Assembly: GCA_964020975.1 (NCBI GenBank)
Contig: OZ026617.1
Coordinates: forward strand, 32,180,836 to 32,244,835
Direction of reading: 5' to 3'
Source: Hermodice carunculata
Taxonomy: Eukaryota > Annelida > Polychaeta > Eunicida > Amphinomidae
DNA: 64,000 nucleotides
Part shown: piece by piece, positions 55,761 to 64,000 of the stretch
How positions within the stretch are numbered: the stretch's first letter is position 1
Layout of the letters: every line of letters starts with the position of its first letter
The notes under the pieces: generated by a model
The model's database searches: none
What the model was told of the DNA's origin: nothing
What the model saw: the letters and a program-made list of their open reading frames with translations, nothing else
Translations under genes and position numbers: made by a program

Positions 55761-57880
55761 TGGAGGCGCAGACAGTGTGGAGTCTGCCTGGGCCTTGTGG
55801 CCCCCACATGTATCAGCGTACTCCAGCATAGTCACCAATCCTTCTAACAGATTTTTCCTCTGGATTTTCGTTATTCTTGGCTTACCACAGCATTGTAACC
55901 ATGTGCAGTATGCTTTGAATCAAAAACCATAGACTCATCACATGTTGACATTTTAGAGTTAAAAAACCTGTGATTAAAGGACATATTGACTCTGTTCTTT
56001 TCTTCATCTTTTCACAGACACCCTTACACAAAAACCAAAACCTGATCTCCCATGGATTTTTGGAACCAGACGGTGGATTAAATCTCTTCAGTAAAGTCAT
56101 GCCAACAAAATAATTCTGCATTTTTGTACTGATACTGACAGAAGCACCTGATAGCACAAAACATAGGCAGTATGCACCGAGGATCAGTGACATATTTGAT
56201 ACTTTCTTTTAAATTATGTTTGACTTTGTTTGTTCTCCTGGCACAGGGAGAGTATCCGATGATAGATTATCGGATATCTTATTTTGAAATTGTAAAAATA
56301 TTTGCTGGACTGTATCATGAAAAAAAAATAGCGGTCCCTGTCAGACCATCTGCAAGCAGTAATGCAAGTTAACTCGATCCAGTCCTTCTGTAAGCCTGCT
56401 GCGTCTTAAAGTTCCTCTGTGGTATATTTACTGCAGTCATGTTACACGAGCACAAAGCACATAGACCCAAAGTAATGCTGTGTCCCTGATCCCAGCTTTG
56501 TTCTCTAAGTATGCCATCTGTATGGTTACAGAACAAAAAAAAAAAAACAATCTATTTTTCGGTATTGTCGGTTTGGCACCAGTCAAATTTGAAAATTGTG
56601 TGCACAAGGTTTTGATTACTGACAAATAGTACAGGGATAGGACGGTAAGATGGGTTAATGCAGCTGCCAAGCTGGAGTATAGGGAACAGGATAAACAAGA
56701 CCAGATCAAACCCAAGACATTCAGAGTGAGCCATGTGGCCCTGAAACAAGCCAGCAACAGATCACAAGGGGTCACTTCAGCCATTTCTTTTTGCATATTT
56801 ATCTAAGTCTGCGGGAAGTTTGCCCTTCTCAAGTGTTTCATGATCAGAGTGAACTTGTAAGAAATTGTGCAACAAAGGAGCAACAGGAGAGAAAAAATAG
56901 ATGTCAGTGACTTCAAAGTGGAGAGTGGGAGTCCAGAGGACCACCCTCCATGAGGACGCACAGGTGTGGAGTGACTCACACACCTCACAATTAACTCCCG
57001 AAAACCCCTCTCAAAGCCAGTAAGACAATACCCCCCCCCATGTCAGCTGACGCTTACTTCTGCCCTCCCTCTGTCCAGGCCAAGGAGACCACCAAGTTTG
57101 TTTTACTTGCCGAAAGACTTGAAAGTTGTTTATACATCAGCTTTGGATTATAGGGTAATTTGGCTTAGGAATTTTGTGAATTGTGGGCGGTAAGATTTAC
57201 AATTCAGATCATACGATAACAAGTGTGGGTACTGCAGAGGAGCACAGGCTGTAACACATCTCTTTTTTTTGTCCTGCATGCACATATGATTAAAAAGTGG
57301 AAATTAATACTTGGATGGGATTATTAAAGGCTAAAGATCTAAAACCCCTATAGAATTGATTTAAGTCTAGAAAAATAACCTGCTGAGATTAATTACTGGG
57401 AGGTTATTTTGGACTGTTTTTTTTTTTTTTTTAATGAGAAAGCTGGCCAGTAATGCAGGCTCAGTAAGCGGTTACTGTTGTGTGATAAAGCACCTGACAA
57501 AATAAAAATGGGGCTGTAAATCTTAGGTGTAAATCATGGGGAATAGTCCAATATGCAGGCATATTTCCAGGTAGGATAATATTGACAGAGCCTGTATATA
57601 GACTAGGTGCATGGCTCAGATTGTATAGGTTTGTTATACATTGGGTGTGATGTGGCATTTTCAACTCACGTTGCTTTGACAAAACTGTGTTTTTATTTTA
57701 AAGTGGTTGAAAGGGGTTCAGATGATACCCTGTCAGACTGAGGGTGTTTCCATACCCCTGATGAATGATCATTCTGTAACTTAAGTTGAAAACATTTTCA
57801 CTTCAAAGCTGTTTTGTGTTCATGTACAGCATAATTTTTGTACTTTGTGAAATTTGTTTACCACTCTCTGACCTTGTCTG
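55761..57880. other. unique spacer
   Basis: No repeat or gene is recognised. 56253-56276 is a small palindrome (TATCCGAT ... ATCGGATA). Minus-strand frames of up to 119 codons at 56437-56796 lack domains. Confidence 0.3.
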
Positions 57881-58123
57881 TTAACTCTTTCAATGCCACG
57901 TTTTGGACTGAGTCAACAGCTTTCCTCAGCATGCTTTGGGCACCCATAGCATGATGAGGAAAGTTGTTTACCTGCACTATCATCTGTATGTAACCCCAGG
58001 CATGCTGGTACTTCAATGAAAGCTCTTTTTACAAGGAACGTGAATCTAGCATCATTATTATAATTTAGTGCAGCTCGTTTTAAGTATTTTGACTTAAGTC
58101 CCAGTTGGCACTGAAAGAGTGAA
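57881..58123 (-). mobile_element. T3 hairpin MITE, complete copy
   Basis: TTAACTCTTTCAATGCC to GTTGGCACTGAAAGAGTGAA, 243 bp. Hairpin GAGTCAACAGCTTTCCTCAG pairs with TGATGAGGAAAGTTGTTTAC. CAGGCATGCTGGTACTTCAA and GAAAGCTCTTTTTACAAGG show the block shared with T4. Confidence 0.92.
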
Positions 58124-58850
58124 ACAGAACACTCAGTTTTGTTCATGCCTTGTTGATTGGGAACTATACCTACCTTGTTCAGTTTAGAGGAAAACTTTCA
58201 TTGAATTTGTGTGGTTTGTTAAAGGTGTTTTCTTCATTGACTTATTTAATTGCCTGCCCCTTTACAACATCACTAATCACAATACCAGAAAAAGTGGCCA
58301 CACTAATCTACTGCAGACTGTTCATACAGCAGAGGGTACAAGTCAAACTTCTTCATGTTATAAATTCATACAAAAACCAATCTTTCGTCAGCCTCTTTGG
58401 TCAGCTTTGATAGAGTAGCAATTTCATAACTTTTTGTTTTATGAAATTTGAAAGCACCAGAAATACATTTTGGTGCCTGCAGGTCCAGTGCCACTACCCT
58501 GGCACCTTACATGCCAACAAATTGGGATATGACAATTTTGCATTGTTTCTATTAAAAAAAAAAAAAAAAAAAGTTGTGGCATAGCAGGAGTCAGCATATA
58601 ACCTACTTTTATGTTGATCTGCACAGTGTTCAGAGAAACTCACTGATCAGTGAAGTCTGAAGGGGGCCCAGTCAAGTTGACACTTCAGTGGAGCATTGCA
58701 GGCCCTTGTTGATTAGGGACTTGCAAGGATTTTTAGTTGTGTGCTTTTGTGCTTCAAAACTAGCTACTTAGGCACTTGGTGAGAAAACACAAGTATAGCA
58801 CTGTGGACAATAACATTTTATTTGCCAGCCTTTTAACTGGTGTTCCCTCT
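58124..58850. other. unique spacer with A17 run
   Basis: An A run lies at 58554-58572. No gene is supported. Confidence 0.35.
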
Positions 58851-59067
58851 TTAACCCTTCCACCCTCAAACCAGCCCAAACTGGCTGGTGGTCAAATGTC
58901 ACCTGCTTCAGTGTTTTCAGCTAATTTCAACATTAATGAACAACAATTTGACTGAGAATTGTAGATGACCTATTAAGATAACATGACCCAGGTCAACAGC
59001 TTTCCTTGGCAGTGCCCAATCCATGGCAAGGAAAGCTGTTGCACTCAGTCTCAATTCAAAGGGTTAA
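58851..59067 (+). mobile_element. T2 hairpin MITE with shortened loop
   Basis: TTAACCCTTCCACCCTC to AATTCAAAGGGTTAA. Arms GGTCAACAGCTTTCCTTGGC and GGCAAGGAAAGCTGTTGC pair, and the loop-side arm CATGGGTTGGGCACT is missing. The right terminal GGGGGAA is also lost. Confidence 0.92.
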
Positions 59068-59796
59068 CTTTTATGGTTGGTCACCATGACACCTGGATAA
59101 GCACCTCTGACTTTTGTATACACCTAACAACCATCTCAACAGGCATGGCTTGACTGACCTTGTCTACTGGTACATTTTCACTTGGACAGAAAAATGCAAA
59201 ACTGGCAACTAGATAATTAACTCTTTGTATCTAGCTGTACATTTAGAACTATGTAAATCAACTAATGGTTAGATCACATTATTATAATGGGTTGTTTTTT
59301 CATTTACCATTTCAAAAACTGTTAAGTAACAGTAAATTTGTGATTTTCCCTCACCTTCTTTAACAAGCTTACAGGTAATGACAATAGATAGATTTACCTC
59401 TTACACATGTAGAAACATGTAAAGGAACTAAGGGTAGATTTCATTATCGATATATCAGCACCTCCCCCTTCTTTTTTTGTTTGTTTTGGTTTTGTTTTTG
59501 TATAATGGCATAGAAAATTGGTTGAAAGGAAATGTGTGGGTTTTATTATTAGAAATGTTTATTGTCCCATAAGGTGGTCAAGGTGAGTCAATGATAAACA
59601 ACAGCCCATGTTAACTAGGAGTCAAGTTAACTCTTTGGGCCCATTGTGGCTTGTACTCTTGCCCAATGCTAAGTGCGTATGGACAAGGAAGAAAAATGAA
59701 AACATGTACTACAATCTGCTGGCATACTGAAATAAATCATTTATCTCTGACAGAGGGAAGCTTTTCTCCATTAAATGTCATCTGTTAACTATTGTT
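59068..59796. other. AT-rich spacer
   Basis: Nothing supported; TTTTTTTG repeats near 59470-59500. Confidence 0.35.
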
Positions 59797-60105
59797 AGCT
59801 CAGCTGGCTGATAGTCAGCTGAGCTTACATTATGGGTCTACTTCTGTTAGCCATTCATTTATCCCATTATCAATCCACAACTGATCTACTTCTGTTAGCC
59901 ATTCATTTATTCCACCATCAATCCACAACTCATCTACTTCTGTTAGCCATTGATTTATCCCATCATCAATCTCACAACTGACATTTTTAACTTCTACATA
60001 TAACTGTTGGTCAGATCCTCTTCAAACTTGGCTGGGATTTATCATGGATGGATGTCCAGTTTGCCTGCTCAGACGCCTCTCTGGGTCGAATGTTAATGAT
60101 TTTAT
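59797..60105. repeat. fragment of the GCTCAGCTGAC repeat type with 3 x 48-bp tandem
   Basis: AGCTCAGCTG (59797-59806) and CAGCTGAGCT (59816-59825) form a palindrome with a nine-base loop, as if two element ends met. TCTACTTCTGTTAGCCATTC then recurs at 59837, 59885 and 59933 (period 48). CTTCAAACTTGGCTGGGAT links it to the 22396-23560 units. Confidence 0.75.
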
Positions 60106-60109
60106 TTTG

Positions 60110-60325
60110 TACTGAAAATTGCTTTAATTTTGACGTACTTTTATTTTTGCTTATTTTGCCAATGGCACAAAACCGTGAAAATGAAAACACAGTGAAATAG
60201 TATTTTAACAGTATTTGAATAGGAATTATGTCCTAAACAATTAAATTAAAACTACAGTGAAATGTCAAAAATAAAAAAAAAAACCTACGAAAATTCATAC
60301 CTGTGAAAATAAAGCAATTTACAGT
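60110..60325 (+). mobile_element. M1 MITE, copy 5
   Basis: TACTGAAAATTGCTTTAATT to AATAAAGCAATTTACAGT. It is a close match to the family consensus over its whole length (GGCACAAAACCGTGAAAAT, AATAGGAATTATGTCC). The right TA is replaced by the start of a (TTTC)n array. Confidence 0.92.
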
Positions 60326-60326
60326 T

Positions 60327-60402
<76 letters not shown>

Positions 60403-60403
60403 T
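60325..60403. repeat. (TTTC)n microsatellite, ~20 units
   Basis: A pure array starts exactly at the M1 right end. It stops against GCTGTTGACTCAGTCTTA, which is the tail of a T2 hairpin, so it has expanded between two MITE pieces. Confidence 0.97.
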
Positions 60404-60425
60404 GCTGTTGACTCAGTCTTACATT
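60404..60425 (-). mobile_element. T2 fragment (hairpin tail only)
   Basis: GCTGTTGACTCAGTCTTA is the right hairpin arm and flank of T2. The rest of the element is absent. Confidence 0.6.
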
Positions 60426-60664
60426 AAGCACTGTAAAGGTTGAAGTATCACCATTTGGCTGTATCTGGTTTGGTTTTTGGGGTGGATAAGATCCCTTTTG
60501 GACAGGAGACAGTATGTCAATATGAGTGGCTTGTCATCAAACAAGTTTTCTTTTAAAATGAATTAGACATAACACTGGTACAAAAAGTGACTGAAAGAAT
60601 TATTGGGGTTCAGTGTAGTAGTAATCTAACATGTTTGGGAAATGAATGATAGAAATCTTTTCTG

Positions 60665-60850
60665 CTCTTAAATATTCTTATGAAAAGAGCTTTCGTTCAA
60701 GTACCAACATGCCTACAGTCTTAAGTCAGTGGTTCTGGCACTGTCTGGCAAGTCATGCTGCAGCTGCCACAAGGGCAGCTGCAGCATGACTTGCCAGGCA
60801 GTGCCAGAACCACTGACCAAGGCCTGTAACCATAGTATGGAATGAATTAA
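60665..60850 (+). mobile_element. T4 hairpin MITE, left end missing
   Basis: Begins within the element at AAATATTCTTATGAAAAGAG and ends GTATGGAATGAATTAA. The hairpin at 60726-60816 has CACTGTCTGG / CCAGGCAGTG, a G-T pair where the other copies have G-C or A-T, and an ACAAG loop. Confidence 0.92.
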
Positions 60851-61136
60851 ATTGTTTTCAGTGGAAATTTTGTATGAGATGTGTAATTTGATAGTGAGTA
60901 TGATTTTGATGTACAAGTAAAGTTGTTTTGGTGTCAAGGTATGGCCAGGTAGGCTCGTACTAGGATATAGCATTCCATTGACTCCCTGGTGTCTAGGCTT
61001 CCACCTGAATTAATTTGTAGGTGGACCCTATTATGCAAGTCTGACCATAAACCCACATCAGCGTGGTGCTGTTATGATTGGTAAATGATGCAGGTGAATA
61101 ACGCTTATAATAAGCCCCACATGAGCTGCTCCAAGA
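60851..61136. other. unique spacer
   Basis: Nothing supported. Confidence 0.3.
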
Positions 61137-61362
61137 TAAACCCTTTCTGCCTTAAACCAGCACAAACCGGCTGGTGGTCAAATGTTGTCTGCTTCAGTGT
61201 TTTCAACTGCTTCCAAGAGATGGAAAACAATCTTGACTGAAGATTGTAGATGAGGCCTCTCAAGATCACGTGCCCCAGGTCAACAGCTTTCCTTGGCATG
61301 GGTTGGGCACTGAGTGTCCAGGAAAGCTGATGACTGTCTTAATTCAAGGTGGAAAGGGTTAA
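61137..61362 (+). mobile_element. T2 hairpin MITE, near complete
   Basis: TAAACCCTTTCTGCC to AGGTGGAAAGGGTTAA. The hairpin GGTCAACAGCTTTCCTTGGC keeps its left arm, but the right arm is shortened (GAGTGTCCAGGAAAGCTGAT). The left TTAA is now TAAA. Confidence 0.9.
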
Positions 61363-62739
61363 AATATAGAGGAACATTATAGTAATATTTATGTATACTT
61401 GCATATTATTCTTCCATGGGTATAATCTATCTTGAATTTGGATATATGTGATCACTTAAGATTCCTTTGCTTCCATTGTACGTGCTCTGATCACATCATG
61501 ACTTGATTGCTGAAATGCACCAGGTTTCCTCATGAAGATTAACTCATACAATAGAAGTAAAAGACCAAGGTCAGTGCTATTTTCACTGCCTGCCTTTACC
61601 AAGCTCTGCTGGGCATGATCTCTGGCAATGCAAAAACCTTTGACTATACGTATATGTGTACATACCAAACATACATGGGGCCAAAGTTCTTTCATGTGGA
61701 AGTGAGAGGTGTAGTTCATAGTTCACATTCAATTCTTGCTTAAAAGGGAAGAAAAAATTCATGAGTTAATGTGTAAAACATTACCAACCAGCCACTCCAT
61801 GTGACTCTCATAGAGAACCTACCAGATCACAGGGAAGATACACATGCAAAAAATGGATACACCAAACACTTGCAGTAGCAAATGTGATCCACTGAAGCAC
61901 GGCAGGTTGAAAGAGTCTGGGATAAAAAGACTTACAGATACAAGATTAACAGGAGAATCTGAGGGTCTAAGGGTCCGAGGGTCCAAAACAACAAGGCAGC
62001 GCCAGTGTCTGTGTCATGGTGTTTACGAGTCAGAATGCCAAGGGTACGCCTTGAAACACATTCCCTCCTTGTTTGATCCTATCAGTCTGCCCAATACATT
62101 TTTCAAACTGAACGACCCTTAAAAGTTCACCTGTTCTCTCTTACAAAAGCGTCATGTCAAGAAAACGTAAAAAGTCCCTAATCTCTTTTTAAGTGTGAGA
62201 AATGTTTCTTTTTCCTTTCAAAATTTAAGAAAAGAAAGATACCAGGGCTGTGAAAATGGCAAGTGTTAGCAGAAGATTCTGACATGATCTAAATAGCTTC
62301 CTGTGTCCTCTTGCATCATGAAGTTCAATTGAATCCTGAAACAGAAGTGGACTGGTTGTAGCTTAGAACAGTAAAAGAGATGATATTTGTGAAGGGTTTA
62401 TCCTAATAATGTACAAATGGGTGAAGGACAGGCTCTTGGATATGAAAATGGAACAGTTACAACCAATAACCAATAAGGACCACAATGCATGTTGAGAGCA
62501 CGAGTATACGATACCATCTAGCTCATAGGCAGTCATTGATGCATGGGAAACTGCAGAAAGCCCTGCACAATGCCCACAGAAAATGTTCTATTCTGCCTCA
62601 GGAAGTGAGGCTCAACAAACAGAAGGGTGTAAAGGAAAACATTGACATGGCTGACGACAGCCGTGCATTAGTCCTTGCAGCAAGCCATGGGAAAGGGAAA
62701 AAAAGGTGTTAGGTTGAAACACCATGCAGTCCAAACTGG
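61363..62739. other. unique block, candidate regulatory DNA at 62440-62720
   Basis: 62440-62720 is balanced and repeat-free, with AATGCATGTTGAGAGC and CATTGATGCATGGG. A 75-codon frame (MHVESTSIRY...) has no domain. 61800-62120 has a 92-codon frame, also without a domain. Confidence 0.25.
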
Positions 62740-62975
62740 TAACCCTCTCCTTCTCAGAATAACAGTGAATAGCTTTTCTTACTCCACGTAGGGCTCACTA
62801 TGCCTAACCCACACCAAGGAAAGTTGTTGACCTGGGGCCGGACATCAGGACAGGCTCTCATCTACAATTCTCAGCAAAAATGTTTTCTATTAACGTGGAA
62901 TTTAAATGGAAACATCAAAACAGCAAGGACCTATATCTGGGCAATTTCAGTGAGCTATGGGCAGGGGAGGGTTAG
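62740..62975 (-). mobile_element. T2 hairpin MITE, diverged
   Basis: ACCCTCTCCTTCTCAG, GAATAGCTTTTCTTACTCCA, AACCCACACCAAGGAAAGTT, CTACAATTCTCAGCAAAAAT and GGGGAGGGTTAG follow T2 order on the minus strand. Outer ends are eroded. Confidence 0.75.
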
Positions 62976-63077
62976 CTGCGAGGTGCTGAGTGACTGCAGT
63001 TGTCAGGTGTCTTGCAGTTTTCTCCTGCAGGGCGAGTTGTGGCCAAACGAATTCAATGATAAGTCACTGACACATGA

Positions 63078-63316
63078 TTAACCCTTTCCCCCTTTAAACC
63101 AGGCCAAAAGCAGCTGGTGGTCAAATGTTGTGTGCTTCAATATTTTCAACTCATTTCAACAGTAATGAAAAATGTTACTGTAATTTGTAGATGAGGACTC
63201 TCAAGACCACATGCCCCAGGTCAACAGCTTTCCTTGGCATGGGTTAGGCACTGCATGCCCAGTGAATGCTAAGGAAAGCTATTGACCCAGTCTTTATTCA
63301 AGGGATAAAGGGTCAA
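63078..63316 (+). mobile_element. T2 hairpin MITE, near complete
   Basis: TTAACCCTTTCCCCCTTT to AAGGGATAAAGGGTCAA. Hairpin GGTCAACAGCTTTCCTTGGC ... GCTAAGGAAAGCTATTGACC. About 100 bases separate it from the reverse-oriented copy on its left. The right TTAA is now TCAA. Confidence 0.92.
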
Positions 63317-64000
63317 ACTGAATCAGGGTATTGTCTAAAATGTAAAGCAACCATTTGTATATGCATATAGTAGCAAGGTTTACCAAGACTAGGGTAATAC
63401 TGTATGTTTGACTAGTTTTGTTGCCGGGGTGACTCATTTGGATCTGTTGGGGAAGAACACCATAGCTATTATTTGCCATGGGATATCTTCTGTTGCCACA
63501 TGTATGTCATTATATATAGTTTTTTTAATGATTTTTACTGTGTGATTTTTAAGGAGGAGACGAATTGGCTCATTGTGGGGAGAGGAAATTCTGATTACAT
63601 TGGCCAAGGTGCGGAAATTTGTTTAAAGCCAACGCAATACACACAAATAAGAAGAGTCACAGTCTATTACAGTCAACAGAAATAACAATATACAACTGTA
63701 ATCATTTATGAACTAGGGACTACACTTTTAAGTAATTAGATTTAATATGTAGACTTATCACATGTAACGTTACAGAGAATTATATGGGTGTAAACAGGAA
63801 AGTTAGAGGGGGCTAGTGAATAAAGCATTATCAGATTGGCAACACAGATATCACAACACAGATATCACAGCACATAATATATATTTGCTTCATGATAGAT
63901 GACTATGCTCTATCTCTAATGCAGGTGGAAGATGCCCATTTATCAAAAAGCAAATACATATGACAACATCACAGAGAAAATTAAAGATTTCAGTCATAAG
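63317..64000. other. unique AT-rich spacer
   Basis: No gene or clear repeat is seen. ACAGATATCACA is doubled at 63843-63868. Confidence 0.35.

Overview
The window looks like non-coding DNA from a large, repeat-rich animal genome. The evidence is its long AT-rich intergenic or intronic stretches, abundant miniature inverted-repeat transposons (MITEs), long pure microsatellites such as (GATA)n, (ATC)n and (AT)n, a tRNA-derived SINE-like unit, and no operon-like or prokaryotic gene structure. The repeat style (degenerate elements with GACCTTGACC-type motifs, TACAGTGG...CTGTCT inverted repeats, TTAA-ended hairpin MITEs) resembles marine invertebrates such as amphioxus, hemichordates or molluscs. 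I cannot fix the species from sequence alone. I found no exon that I can tie to a known protein family. The longest open frames are microsatellite translations or low-complexity sequence, so the window is best read as intergenic or as part of a very large intron.

The main content is about 32 copies or fragments of short TTAA-bounded hairpin MITEs. They fall into four families, named here by their ends: T1 (TTAACTCATTCCACC), T2 (TTAACCCTTTCC), T3 (TTAACTCTTTCAGTGCC) and T4 (TTAACTCATTCCATAC). The TTAA flanks and C-starting ends suggest piggyBac-type non-autonomous elements. T1, T2 and T3 share one internal hairpin (GTCAACAGCTTTCCTTGGCA and its complement). T4 has a different, nearly perfect hairpin but shares another internal block with T3. 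The copies nest in one another, abut at shared TTAA sites, and some show paired changes in both hairpin arms. This modular system is the most unusual feature of the window.

Layout. 0-5 kb: a perfect 30-bp-arm palindrome, a composite dispersed repeat (X+Y), microsatellites and two TA-flanked MITEs (family M1). 5-10 kb: T1, T2 and T4 copies and a near-perfect 4 x 107-bp tandem repeat. 10-19 kb: T3 copies, one split by a tRNA-like SINE, a ~60-bp minisatellite interrupted by M1, then T4 and T2 copies. 19-21 kb: a ~246-bp (GATA)n array and a unique block. 21.3-25.7 kb: a stacked repeat region with dimeric ~180-bp units, ~500-bp units, a GCTCAGCTGAC-ended interval and promoter-like motifs. 26-32 kb: GTAC-rich repeats, (ATC)n, (TGTA)n, (AT)n, T2/T3 remnants and the second X+Y copy. 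33-42 kb: unique blocks alternating with T2/T3/T4, including two nested T3-in-T2 insertions. 42-47 kb: two hAT-like elements, a tandem duplication with a microsatellite that arose in only one copy, and a GTAC-rich inverted pair. 47-58 kb: mostly unique sequence, with a TA-ended MITE at 48.4 kb, a T1 copy, M1 and T3. 58-64 kb: T2 copies, M1 with (TTTC)n, a T4 copy and unique flanks.

Several repeat-free blocks of a few hundred bases (near 6.3, 16.3, 18.3, 20.4, 28.7, 34.0, 35.8, 49.6, 51.0, 52.4, 53.3 and 62.6 kb) have balanced composition and transcription-factor-like motifs. They are candidates for conserved regulatory DNA, but only comparative data could establish that.
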